NCBI GenBank assembly: GCA_017461345.1
Contig: JAFTYP010000002.1
Coordinates: forward strand, 62,001 to 126,000
Direction: 5' to 3'
Length of the DNA: 64,000 nt
DNA from: Bacteroidaceae bacterium
GTDB taxonomy: Bacteria > Bacteroidota > Bacteroidia > Bacteroidales > Bacteroidaceae
Below, piece after piece: positions 24,307-34,400 of this stretch (positions are counted from its first letter, which is position 1; each line of letters begins with the position of its first letter). Made by a program: the position numbers and the translations under genes. Below the pieces are notes generated by a model. That model saw only the letters and a program-made list of their open reading frames with translations, had not been told where the DNA came from and made no database searches.

Positions 24307-25998
24307 TTACTTCAGCAGACTCTTCACTGCACTTGCGTACTTCACGAACTCATAGTCGTTGGCAGCACGCGCTGCAAGAGAAGGGTCCTGCTTAATGGCA
24401 CTTGCCAAAGCACTGGTCACCGTGCCGGCGTCACCGGTGCGGGCAGCAAGCACAGCCTGCAGGTAACTTGTGGTGGCATCTGCATTCTTGATGCCGGAAA
24501 GAGTAGCCTTTGCACTTGTATAGTCCTTGGCAAGAATCTGAGCAAGAGCAGCACTGTTGCTCTTCACACCAGCCAAATCGCTGGCAGCCTGTGCATAATT
24601 ACCCTTTGCAATGTTGAGGTTACCCATTACCTCCTTGAAGGTGTCGGAACCACTACCCTTGGCAAGATAACTTTCTGCTGCAGCAACATCGCCATTCTTC
24701 AGAGCAAGCAGAGCCAAGTTGGTGTTCACCTCGGGAGCATTCTTGCTGATGGCAGAAGCACTCTTCAAGTAAGCCTGAGCCACTTCGGTCTGGCCATTGG
24801 CAATAGCCTGCTGAGCCATATTGTTGAGAGCACGGTAGTCGCTGGGATACTGACGAGCGATTGTCTCGTTCCACTTCTGACGTGTTGCAGCATCCTTCAC
24901 AAGTTTGTTGGCACCATAAACGAGCTCCTCTACGCTGAGTTTGCTGGGGTCCTGGTTGAACTGGTCAAGGATCTGCTCGTCGCTGCGACCGATGATTTCA
25001 TAATTAACAATGAGGCGAGCACGACGCAACTCAGGCAAAATGCTTTCCTTGATGTCGGTGAAGATCTCGCTCATATTGCGAATCTGCTGCTCACGCTCTT
25101 CGGGATCCTTGTACATGGAGAGGACTCGCAGGATAACTTCCTTGTCCTGGAGGTTGCTCTTGCCAACGAGTTCCTGGAAACCGTCCCAGTCTTCGGCTGT
25201 GAACTTAGTGTCAACGTCGGCATTCATCTTAATCTTCTTGAGTTCATTCTTCAAGTACTTTGCACTGACATCCTGACGCTTCTCGGCAAGTTTCTCGTTG
25301 ATGTTGAACTTACCATCAGGGCTTGCATAGGCACTTACCTCAATGTTCTGCAGGGCACGAGTCTCTTCATTATCGTTGATTTCACGAAGGATTTTGCCCA
25401 GATCCTTGATGCTAACGGTGTTGAGTTCGCTGGCACGGAGGTTGGCTTGGTTGATGAGGAACTTGATGTTTGCTTCTTGTTTCTGCTCGATGATGCGCTG
25501 GTAGGCGTCGGGAGCGGTTGAGCCATTCATGCCACAACGGCTGAGGAGTTGGCTTGTTGCCAATACGCCGTAACCGATCTTCACTTCGGGGATGCTGACA
25601 GTCTTCTTGCCAACCTTTGCCTCGAAGCGGGCGTAGAGGTCGCTGTTGAGCATTGCATCTTCGTATGTGAAGTTGCTCTTCATGGTGTAAACGCCACCCA
25701 TCTTGTAACTAATGGTGGTGCCATTGCCTTCTACCTTTTCGCCTTGGAAGGTTGCGCTCTGGCCTACAGTCTCGCCACCTTCGTACTTGAGGACGGGAGT
25801 TACTGTTACAACGGCTTTCTTCTTCATGTACTTGACGGGGAATGTGCCGTTGATGGTTGCAGGCACCTCACCGCCGATTGCTTCGAGGGGTGTAGGTGTT
25901 ACTGTGAAGTTCTCGCTGGAAAGTTTACCCAACTTGCTGCAAGATGTCAATGCGATGGCAGAAATTGCCACGCAAAAGAGGTAGTTTGTTCTTTTCAT
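24307..25998 (-). CDS. Outer-membrane lipoprotein with OmpA-like segment and TPR repeats
   Basis: The 563-residue protein starts MKRTNYLFCVAISAIALTSCSK, a lipoprotein signal with Cys at residue 20. The first 170 residues look like beta-sandwich domains (VTPTPLEAIGGEVPATINGT, VKYMKKKAVVTVTPVLKYEGG). A segment VSAYASPDGKFNINEKLAEK (about 220-240) resembles the peptidoglycan-binding OmpA core. The C-terminal third is TPR-like (DYRALNNMAQQAIANGQTEVA, NTNLALLALKNGDVAAAESYL). It resembles the conserved Bacteroidetes immunoreactive 61-kDa antigen type proteins, whose function is not settled. A TACCTTTG box lies 37 bp upstream of the start. Probably a cell-envelope anchor; co-transcribed with the thioredoxin-fold gene. 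Confidence 0.72.
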   Translation of the reverse strand: MKRTNYLFCVAISAIALTSCSKLGKLSSENFTVTPTPLEAIGGEVPATINGTFPVKYMKKKAVVTVTPVLKYEGGETVGQSATFQGEKVEGNGTTISYKMGGVYTMKSNFTYEDAMLNSDLYARFEAKVGKKTVSIPEVKIGYGVLATSQLLSRCGMNGSTAPDAYQRIIEQKQEANIKFLINQANLRASELNTVSIKDLGKILREINDNEETRALQNIEVSAYASPDGKFNINEKLAEKRQDVSAKYLKNELKKIKMNADVDTKFTAEDWDGFQELVGKSNLQDKEVILRVLSMYKDPEEREQQIRNMSEIFTDIKESILPELRRARLIVNYEIIGRSDEQILDQFNQDPSKLSVEELVYGANKLVKDAATRQKWNETIARQYPSDYRALNNMAQQAIANGQTEVAQAYLKSASAISKNAPEVNTNLALLALKNGDVAAAESYLAKGSGSDTFKEVMGNLNIAKGNYAQAASDLAGVKSNSAALAQILAKDYTSAKATLSGIKNADATTSYLQAVLAARTGDAGTVTSALASAIKQDPSLAARAANDYEFVKYASAVKSLLK

Positions 25999-26035
25999 AA
26001 CGTTATTTTATACTTGTTTTTTCGTTTTTCGGGCG

Positions 26036-26043
26036 CAAAGGTA
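26036..26043 (-). promoter_or_regulatory. -7 box upstream of the OmpA/TPR lipoprotein gene
   Basis: TACCTTTG on the minus strand, 37 bp before the start at 25998. No clear -33 TTG was found. Confidence 0.42.
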
Positions 26044-26112
26044 CAACAATTCTTTGGAATAAGGTGTTTTCCTATGGGAAAAACTTTGCTTTATTTATAA
26101 AAAAGATTGGTA

Positions 26113-26757
26113 TCAGACGAGTTGGAGAATGTCTTGGGGTGTTTCTGCCAGCATTGTGGCTCCTTGTGCGACGAGGAAGTTGCGGCTGCGGAAGCCCCAC
26201 AGGACTGATATGCATGGCAGACCGGCATTGGCTGCTGTCTGGAGGTCCACGTCGGAGTCTCCCACGTAGATTGCCTCGCTGGCATCTACACCGAGTTGTG
26301 CCAGGGCGTTGTAGAGCATGTCGGGTTCGGGCTTTCTTGGGATGCCGGGTTGCTCGCCTATGGCGACGTCTATTACGCCTCGGAAATAACTTTGTGCCAG
26401 TTCTGTCACGCCGTCCTGTATCTTGTTGCTGACCACTGCCATGCGGTAGCCTTTGGTATGCAGTGCCATGAGTAATGTGGCGATGCCGGGGTAGAGGGTG
26501 GTATGGTCCTGGCAATGGATGATGTAATAGGAGTGGAATGTGTCGAAGCACTTTGCCACAACCGGCGGTTCGGTTCCTTCGGGCACGGCGCGCTCAATGA
26601 GTTGCCTTACGCCGTTGCCCACGAAGCGGCGCACCTCGTCGAGGCTTCTTTCCGGCAGGCCACAACTGCGAAGGGCATAATTCACGCTTAAATGCAGATC
26701 TTCGAGCGTATCTGTCAGTGTACCGTCCAGGTCGAATATAATTGCCTTGTATTTCAT
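26113..26757 (-). CDS. gph: HAD-superfamily phosphatase, phosphoglycolate phosphatase-like
   Basis: The 214-residue cytoplasmic protein carries the four HAD motifs: FDLDGTLTDT (nucleophile Asp, residues about 8-17), VVSNK (motif II, about 110), RKPEPDMLYNAL (motif III Lys) and YVGDSDVDLQTAANAG (motif IV). Cap helices with FVGNGVRQLIERA are typical of Gph, which removes phosphate from 2-phosphoglycolate, a product of oxidative DNA-end repair. Other small phosphosugars are possible substrates. A promoter lies 19 bp upstream. Confidence 0.82.
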   Translation of the reverse strand: MKYKAIIFDLDGTLTDTLEDLHLSVNYALRSCGLPERSLDEVRRFVGNGVRQLIERAVPEGTEPPVVAKCFDTFHSYYIIHCQDHTTLYPGIATLLMALHTKGYRMAVVSNKIQDGVTELAQSYFRGVIDVAIGEQPGIPRKPEPDMLYNALAQLGVDASEAIYVGDSDVDLQTAANAGLPCISVLWGFRSRNFLVAQGATMLAETPQDILQLV

Positions 26758-26776
26758 CCCTTATGTTTTCGGGCTG

Positions 26777-26806
26777 CAAAGGTACGATAACTTTCTGTTT
26801 CCACAA
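26777..26806 (-). promoter_or_regulatory. gph promoter
   Basis: The minus strand reads TTG (26806-26804), 19 bp, TACCTTTG (26784-26777), 19 bp before the gph start. Confidence 0.6.
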
Positions 26807-27071
26807 CATTCTTTCCAAAGAATTTTATGCGCTGTGGAATATGACAAAATGTAATCAAAAACAGTGCTTTAACTTACTTCTTGCTTTTTGCCGACGCAAA
26901 ATAAAGGGCCTCGAAATGCAAAAGCCAAACGTCCGATGAATTTAAGCGATTTTCAGGCGTTTTCTTAACTGTCTGACTCTGTGACAACTATGTTTTTCGC
27001 CACCCGAAAAGGCAGGCCAAAAGAGTGGATTAGATGCAGAAAAAGCCCCATTTCATCGTGATTTATGGCTC

Positions 27072-27150
27072 AACAAGGCATGGCTTTTTGCCCGACTCGG
27101 CGTGCCTCGTTGGCAAACATCTACTGCCTTGTTGCCCGACTTGCCCTTTC
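27072..27150. repeat. 22-bp-period array E (no GGTTAACC core)
   Basis: Units at 27077 (GGCATGGC), 27099 (GGCGTGCC), 27121 (CTACTGCC, the end of AACATCTACTGCC, which is the reverse complement of the GGCAGTAGATGTT core) and a weak one at 27143. Steps are 22 bp. This array carries only the alternative cores. Confidence 0.75.
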
Positions 27151-27343
27151 GCATTGAACGACGGCCTGTTTTTCTCCGTCGGAAATTCATCGTTTCGTTC
27201 TATTTTGTGTCGTTTCCTGTTCATTTTCGAAGTGACATAAAGAAAGTGATTTAGTACATTTCGATATCAAACTTCTATTTTCACGAACTCACGCCGAAAG
27301 AATATTTTTTTGCAACTTTAAGCACTATTTTGCATCATTTTAC

Positions 27344-27373
27344 TTGTGGGGTAATAATTTTTTGCTAATTTTG
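27344..27373 (+). promoter_or_regulatory. Promoter of the GH115 gene
   Basis: TTG (27344-27346), 19 bp, TAATTTTG (27366-27373), 35 bp before the start codon. Confidence 0.6.
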
Positions 27374-27408
27374 CTCTGCAGAATCCCATAAAACAAAGTT
27401 TTTATAGC

Positions 27409-30400
27409 ATGAGAAAACTTTTTCCACAATATCTGGCAATTTGTGTTCTGACACTCGTCGGGACCCTGCAAGCCATGGCCGACCTGACATTTTCACAAAA
27501 GGCAAACGGTTTCCCCATCGTGGGCAGCACCACGAATGCCGTGTTCGTGGTTGGCAAGAACGATGCAGAAGTGGTCACAACAGCATGCCGATGCGTCATC
27601 GGAGACATAAAAACCATCACCGGCAAACAGTTGGCCCTCCGCAATGCCATTGGCGACAGCAACCTGCCCATCATTGCAGGAACCATCGGACAGTCCGACG
27701 TTCTGGACGCCCTCGTTGCCGACGGCAAGGTGGACACCACCGGACTGACAGGCGTATGGGAAGCCTACTCGTTGCAACTCATACAGAACCCCACAGAAAA
27801 CATCAGTCAGGCTCTCGTCATCATGGGTGGCACACCACGAGGCACAGCCTACGGACTCTTCGAGATAAGCCGACGCATCGGCGTCTCCCCCTACATCTGG
27901 TGGGCTGACGTCACACCCGCACCCATGACAAACATCTATGTGCAAGGCGACAAAACCCCAGTGGAAAAACCATCCGTACAATACCGCGGACTCTTCATCA
28001 ACGACGAAGACTGGGCACTCCTGCCCTGGGCAAAGAAAACCATCGACGCCTCCTATAACAATATAGGTCCGGGAACATACGAGAAAGTCATGGAACTTCT
28101 GCTCCGCCTGCGTGCCAACTGCCTGTGGCCCGCCAAGCACGGCAGTTCCAAAGCCTTTTGGGCACTGGAGGAAAACAAGCGCCTGGCAAAAGCATGGGCC
28201 ATCATCATGAGCAGCGGAGACAGCATGCTCCGCGACAACCTCTGGGAGTGGCCACGCTTCAAGAGCGGCAACAACAGCAGCAATTTCACGTTTGCCACCA
28301 ATCCGCAGGGTTGCATAGACTACTGGGCAAAACGCGCCGGCGAGGCTCGCGACTATGAAGGCATCTACGACATCGGCATGAGAGGACTCCAAGACGTTGC
28401 ACTGCTCGGCTACAACGGACAGGAAGCACAACTGCAAGGCCTCAAGGACATCATAGCCGCACAACGCAAAATCATCACAGACTCACTTGGAGGAGACCCC
28501 ACAAAGATACCCCAAATATACATCCCCTACAAGGAAGCACTCACACTCTACAATGCCGGACTCCAAATTCCCGACGACGTAACAATGTGTTGGGTTGACG
28601 ACAACTACGCATTCATCCGGCAATTACCCACAACAAGCGAGCGCAAACGAAGCGGCGGCCACGGCATCTACTACCACCTCAGTTACCTTGGCAACCCATG
28701 TTCCTACATCTGGCTCAGCACAATCTCACCCTCTCTCATCAGTTACGAACTGTCGAAAGCCTACGAAAACGGCATGACACGCTTCTGGATGATTAACGTC
28801 GGCGACATCAAACCAGCAGAGGCAGAGTTCGAATTCTGCATGGAACTGGCCTGGAACATCAACTCATGGACACCGGAAAAAGCATGGCAGTTCAGCAGAT
28901 GGTGGTCCGCAAAGACCTTCGGCGAAGACCTTGCCGACGAAATGGCCGAGATTCGACTCGAACATTACCGCCTCGCGGCACAGACAAAGCCAGAGACAGT
29001 TTACCACGTCACCTTTACTATCCAGGAGATGGAGCAGCGCATCAAGGAGTATCAGGAACTCGCCGCACGCGTTCAAGCACTGGAATCCAGCATACCGGAA
29101 CGCTTGAAAGACGCCTACTTCGAACTCTTCACCTACCCCATTCTCGCTACTGCCGGGCAGAATCTGAAGGCCTATGGGGCAAAACTCAGTTACTGGTATG
29201 CCGGCATAGGCGACCATACCCGTGCCATGAAGTACGCCGCTCTGGCACGTTCGGGCTACGCCGACATCGTTTATCTTACGAATATCTTCAACACACAGAC
29301 TGCCGGAGGCAAGTGGAACGGCATGATGGACAAGTCGCCCAACGGTAGTGATACGGGCACTCAGTTCGGAATGCCTTATGCTGCGATGGCAGATGAGACC
29401 AATAATGTAAGGGGAGAGGTACTCGACGAGGGCTACATTTATGTGGAAAGCGACAGTTATTCCGGCAGCAGAGGTGCATGGAAAACGCTCGAAAACCTTG
29501 GCGTGGGCGACAGGAGCATTACGGTCTGGCCCATCGATTATACTACCTATACGACTTCCACTGCACGCAGCAAGGCGCCTTATGTGGAATATACTTTGCC
29601 TTTTGAGAGGGGCAAGTATCAGATTGTTGTGCGTTGTCTGCCCACTTTCCCCATTACTCCGAAGCACGACCTCTGTGTGGGGATGGCCGTAGGGGCTGGG
29701 GCTGTCACGTCGAAGAGCATTAAGTGCAGTGCGGAGACGAACATCTGGAGCGACAATGTGATGCATGGTTATTCTGAGGCTCGCTTTTCGTACACTGCTA
29801 CGACGGCTAAGGATGTGACGCTTCGCTTCTATGCTTTGAACCCGGCTCTTGTGATAAGTCAGATTGTTTACCGCAGGACGGATGGCGAGGACCTCGGTCT
29901 TACCAACGAACTTCTTGTTAATCCGGACTTCGAACTCTATAAGAGTGGCTCGTCTGTGCTGACCAATCCGACGGGTGGCATACAGCGTGGTGTGCCATAC
30001 GGCTGGACATTGGAGGGGACGATGAACGGCAATTCCTACGGCATCAGCAACAGTGATGGTTCCATCAACTGGAACGATGGCGGTTCTGTGTGCTGGTTCA
30101 AGTCGAAACCCATGCCGGAAAATTTCCGTCTCTACCAGACGATTCCTGCCGAGAAACTTGAGCCAGGCGTCTATGAGGTGGGCTGCTGGCTGTGGAACCA
30201 GTCGGGCAAGCGTGGCCCGTGCCGTCTTTTTGCCAACGACTACGTTCAGTATTATGCTCACAAAAACGACTACGACAATGTGCTCAAGGCAGATGAGGTG
30301 AACAGTTATGCGGGCTACAAGGCCGGCTACGAGACGCATACCATTATGCACCCCATGCGTGTGGTGCTGCCGGTGCGTGAGGGAGAAGACTTGACGGTGG

Positions 30401-31275
30401 GCATCAAGACGAGTTGCATCAATAATGACGGCAAGCAGACCGACGAGTCGGGCTGGTTCAAGGTGGACCATTTCACGATTCGCCGCATAGGTGACCTGCC
30501 TGTGGAGAACAGGGATTCGCTGACCGAGGAACTGATTGTGAACAGCGACTTCGAGTATAAATCGGCTACGGAGAAGGCCAACGGCACGACCGTACGCGGT
30601 GTTCCCTACGGATGGAACCTTTCCTGTTCGGGCACATACAGCACTGGCAATTCCGGAATCTTCGGCAATGGCGACGGCATGCACGGGCAGAACTATTGTG
30701 CCTTTACGCCTACGGGCTACAAGCCGATGCCCAACGACCTGTGCCTCTACCAGACGATTCCTGCCGAGAAGTTGCAGCCGGGCGTCTATCGCGTGAGTTG
30801 TCTCTTCTGGAGCGAAGCAGGTTTGGAGGGCATGGGGCGCATCTTTGCCAACAACGAGGTGCAGTATTACGGCACTCCTCACGACTATGAGCAGAACCTT
30901 ACGGCGGGCGAGAACAACACTTTCGCCTCGTACATCAGCGAATCTGTCGACGGGACATCCATGCAGGAGGTCAGCGTCGTTGTCACCCTCGGCGAGGGAG
31001 AAGACCTGACGCTCGGCATCCGTTCCGGTTCCCTCAAAGGCGACGGCACCCAGGTGACCGGCACCAACCGCACAGGAAAGTTCCGCGCAGACTACTTCCG
31101 CATAGAACGTCTGTCGGACGACTACAACCCCGACGGCATACACTCCATACAGAGTTCGCCCGCCAAAGTGCCAACCATCGGCACCTACAACCTCAGCGGA
31201 CAGCGCGTCAACTCGCGCACACCACTGCCCAGGGGCATATACATCCGGAACGGCAAAAAGGTCATTGTAAGATGA
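27409..31275 (+). CDS. GH115 xylan alpha-1,2-glucuronidase with two C-terminal binding-like modules and T9SS-type tail
   Basis: The 1288-residue protein starts MRKLFPQYLAICVLTLVGTLQAMA, a signal peptide. The GH115 catalytic part (about 25-660) is recognised from MGGTPRGTAYGLFEISRRIG, PSVQYRGLFINDEDWALLPW, LLLRLRANCLWPAKHG and YHLSYLGNPCSYIWLSTISP. GH115 enzymes remove (4-O-methyl-)glucuronic acid from glucuronoxylan. A beta-sandwich follows (about 670-820), then two similar modules at about 827-1020 (TNELLVNPDFELYKSG) and 1037-1245 (TEELIVNSDFEYKS), both with RGVPYGW and LYQTIPAEKL motifs; I infer carbohydrate binding. The end YNLSGQRV...PRGIYIRNGKKVIVR is the T9SS-type tail. Codon composition changes abruptly near 29.1 kb. 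The catalytic family is confident; the C-terminal module function is inferred. Confidence 0.88.
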   Translation: MRKLFPQYLAICVLTLVGTLQAMADLTFSQKANGFPIVGSTTNAVFVVGKNDAEVVTTACRCVIGDIKTITGKQLALRNAIGDSNLPIIAGTIGQSDVLDALVADGKVDTTGLTGVWEAYSLQLIQNPTENISQALVIMGGTPRGTAYGLFEISRRIGVSPYIWWADVTPAPMTNIYVQGDKTPVEKPSVQYRGLFINDEDWALLPWAKKTIDASYNNIGPGTYEKVMELLLRLRANCLWPAKHGSSKAFWALEENKRLAKAWAIIMSSGDSMLRDNLWEWPRFKSGNNSSNFTFATNPQGCIDYWAKRAGEARDYEGIYDIGMRGLQDVALLGYNGQEAQLQGLKDIIAAQRKIITDSLGGDPTKIPQIYIPYKEALTLYNAGLQIPDDVTMCWVDDNYAFIRQLPTTSERKRSGGHGIYYHLSYLGNPCSYIWLSTISPSLISYELSKAYENGMTRFWMINVGDIKPAEAEFEFCMELAWNINSWTPEKAWQFSRWWSAKTFGEDLADEMAEIRLEHYRLAAQTKPETVYHVTFTIQEMEQRIKEYQELAARVQALESSIPERLKDAYFELFTYPILATAGQNLKAYGAKLSYWYAGIGDHTRAMKYAALARSGYADIVYLTNIFNTQTAGGKWNGMMDKSPNGSDTGTQFGMPYAAMADETNNVRGEVLDEGYIYVESDSYSGSRGAWKTLENLGVGDRSITVWPIDYTTYTTSTARSKAPYVEYTLPFERGKYQIVVRCLPTFPITPKHDLCVGMAVGAGAVTSKSIKCSAETNIWSDNVMHGYSEARFSYTATTAKDVTLRFYALNPALVISQIVYRRTDGEDLGLTNELLVNPDFELYKSGSSVLTNPTGGIQRGVPYGWTLEGTMNGNSYGISNSDGSINWNDGGSVCWFKSKPMPENFRLYQTIPAEKLEPGVYEVGCWLWNQSGKRGPCRLFANDYVQYYAHKNDYDNVLKADEVNSYAGYKAGYETHTIMHPMRVVLPVREGEDLTVGIKTSCINNDGKQTDESGWFKVDHFTIRRIGDLPVENRDSLTEELIVNSDFEYKSATEKANGTTVRGVPYGWNLSCSGTYSTGNSGIFGNGDGMHGQNYCAFTPTGYKPMPNDLCLYQTIPAEKLQPGVYRVSCLFWSEAGLEGMGRIFANNEVQYYGTPHDYEQNLTAGENNTFASYISESVDGTSMQEVSVVVTLGEGEDLTLGIRSGSLKGDGTQVTGTNRTGKFRADYFRIERLSDDYNPDGIHSIQSSPAKVPTIGTYNLSGQRVNSRTPLPRGIYIRNGKKVIVR

Positions 31276-31316
31276 GCCACACACCATGCAGAAAAGGCCC
31301 GCAAGAGGGGGCCGCA

Positions 31317-31403
31317 GGAAAGGTTAACCATTATCGGCGAAAAGGTTAACCATTCTGCCCATAATGGTTAACCTAATTGGCCAAAACCCTTAACCATTAT
31401 TTC
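31317..31403. repeat. 22-bp-period palindromic-core array F
   Basis: Cores at 31322, 31344 and 31366 (all GGTTAACC) and 31388 (CCTTAACC), at 22-bp steps. It lies between the stop of the GH115 gene and the start of the giant dockerin protein on the same strand. Confidence 0.9.
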
Positions 31404-31491
31404 AGAGCAACCCAAAGGCTTCTCCACAATAGCAGAATCAAACATAAAACAACATACAAACAAACTTTATTTATTAACTAAACAAAATCAA

Positions 31492-34400
31492 ATGAAACGT
31501 AAACTCTACTCCTCAGTTCTGATGGGCATCATGATGCTCATGGGACAGGCTGCATGGGCCGACCTGCAGCAAAACGAGAATGGTGCGTACCTCATTGGCA
31601 GCAAGGACGACCTCCAGCAATGGACGGAAATGCCGGGCTACGAGAGTACAGACGTCGTGCTCACAAACGACATCGAAGGCCTCGACTTCATGCTCTGCAC
31701 GAATTCCACCTCGTACAGCGGCACCTTCGACGGCGCAGGCCACACCATCACCGTCAGTTACGACTTCGAAGGCAAACAGACAGGCATGTTCTACAACTTT
31801 GCCGGCACCGTGAAGAACCTCACCGTAGGCGGCCGCATCCGCGCATCATTCAAGAACTGCGCCGGCTTTGCCGCATGGAACTGGAGCGACACAGCCCTCT
31901 TCGAGAACTGCGTCAGCATCGTAAACATCGACGTAGACTACACCGCCAACATCTCTAACGGCGGCTTCGTAGGCTACGCCTCACGCAATGCCACCTTCCG
32001 CAACTGCATCTCCGCCATCAAAGTGAAAGGCAACCAAGGCTACAACCAAGGCTATGTAGGATGGGTAACCAGTGGCAAAACCATGAACTACACCAACTGC
32101 ATCTCCATCGCAGAAGCAGAAACCATGAACACCTTCTCATGGAACAACCCCGCCGACCGCGCCACACTCACCAACTGCTACTCCCTGCAGCAGGACGCCG
32201 ACCCCATATCCGCCCCAGCAGGCAACACCTACATCACCTACAACATGGTGCCCAGCGGCGAACTCTGCTATAAAGCCAACGGCGACCAAAGCACCATCAA
32301 CTGGTATCAGACACTGGGCGAAGACCCCTACCCACTGCCCTACGCCGACGGACACAAGCAAGTCTACGCCGTAGGCGAAGTAAACTGCGCCGGCGTAGCA
32401 CTGGGCGAAGTAACCTACAGCAACGAAAACACCTCGCCCACACCCAAACACACCGACGTGGACGGCTGGTGCAGCGTCTGCGGAACACTCATGCACGACC
32501 ACCTCACACCCAATGCCGACGGCTTCTACGAACTGGGCAGCCCGGCCGACGTGGAATGGTTCGCAGCCATGGTCAACGAAGCACATCAGACAACCATCAA
32601 CGGTCTCCTCACCGCCGACATTGACTATCAAGGCATAGAAAACGCACACACACCCATCGGCCTCAACACCACATACAAGTACAACGGCATCTTCGACGGA
32701 CAAGGACACCGCATCAAAAACATGATCATCAACAGAGCCTCCAACTTCCAGGGCTTCTTCGGTGTTCTGCGCGGCGGAACCATCGTCCGCAACCTCATCA
32801 TCGACAGCTCATGCTCCGTGACGGGCACCACCGGCATCGGCGGTATCTCCGGCGCCGCACAAACCGATGCAGGCAGCCCCCTCATCATCGAAAACTGCGT
32901 CAACGAAGCAACCATCACCGCCACCAGCGGCAGCGCAAGCGGCATCCTCGGCGTAGGACAAAGCGCATACCCCACAATACAATTCAACAACTGCCTCAAC
33001 ACAGGCGACATCACAGGCGCACCCGCCGCCGCATTCTGCGGATGGTTAAACAAAGCAGGCAGCTCCATGACAAGCTGCGTCAACCTCGGTAACATCTACG
33101 GAGCAGACCTCGCCGGCAACAAGTTCACATACTACTGCCAACTCGTCCGCTACGAACCAAACACCATGACACTGACAAACTGCTACGACTTCAGCGACTT
33201 CGACGACCAAGGCGCAGGACACCAAGGCACCGATGGCTACTGGATCACCGACGAACCCCTCACAAGCGGCGAACTCTGCTACACCCTCAACGGCGACCAG
33301 TCAACACTCGTCTGGAACCAACGACTGGACACAGACCCCTATCCCGCACCTTATTATATAGAAGGCGGTCAAGTATATGCCGGCGGAGAACTCAGCTGCG
33401 ACGGAACAGTCATTGACGCCACAGGCTATAGCAACTCACCCAGCGGAGAAATACCTCCCCACGAATACGAAGACGGCTTCTGCGTCAACTGCGGAAAAGG
33501 CAATCCCGAATATGCCCCCCTCGAAGACGGATTCTACATGCTCGGCAATGCAAGCCAGGTCTACTGGTTCTCCCGCATGGTCAACGAGTTCGGCAAAGCA
33601 GACTGGAATGCACGACTTTCCAACGACATCGACATGGCCGAATACAGCGGACTGGTTGAACCCATCGGCAACGCAACATACCCCTATCGCGGACACTTCG
33701 ACGGCCAACAGCACCGCATCAGCGAACTGCACATCAACGCAACATCCAACTATGCCGGCTTCTTCGGACGCTGCGGCAATGGAGCCATCATCGAAAACTT
33801 CCTGTTCGACGAAACCTGCTCCATCAGCGCAACAGGCGAATGTGTAGCACTCGTAGGCGGAACAAACCAACTAGACGGCGCCATCACCCTGCGCAACCTC
33901 GGCAACATGGGCAATGTTTACGCTACCGGAAAGCAAGCAGCCGGCATCTTCGGCGGCAACACAGGCAGCCGAACAACAGTGCTCATCGAGAACTGCTTCT
34001 GCACAGGCGCAATCGAAGGCAGCAGCGAATGTGGCGCCCTCGTCGGATGGGGCGGCAGCGGCGGCAAAGCAACCATCAACAACTGCTGGAGTTGCAGCGA
34101 AGTGACAGGCTACGACGACGGCAAAAACCTCTACTTCGCACGCGTAACCGACGGACACCTCTCCAACAACTACTGCACAAGCGAAATAGAACAACAAGTA
34201 AGCCTCATCTCATACGACGAGATTATGGATGGCTCACTTTGCTACAAACTCAATGGCGACCAACAAACCATCACATGGTATCAGAACCTCGACAACGGAC
34301 TGACAGACGACCAGCCATTGCCCTTCTCCAATGGTCACGCACAAGTCTATCCCAAAGGAAAGATGCTCTGCGACGGAACAGTCGACCCATCGGGCATGAC

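Larger units (their letters stand above)
26758..27408. other. Divergent intergenic region: two promoters and array E
   Basis: The 651 bp between gph (minus) and the GH115 gene (plus) hold the gph promoter (26777-26806), array E (27072-27150) and the GH115 promoter (27344-27373). The stretch 26810-27070 is AT-rich and shows no coding character or structured RNA that I can recognise. Confidence 0.55.

Noticed and set aside
28864..31287. 807-codon open frame on the minus strand across the GH115 gene
   Set aside because: Antisense to a protein with strong family motifs; its translation resembles no family and its openness follows from G/T-rich codons.
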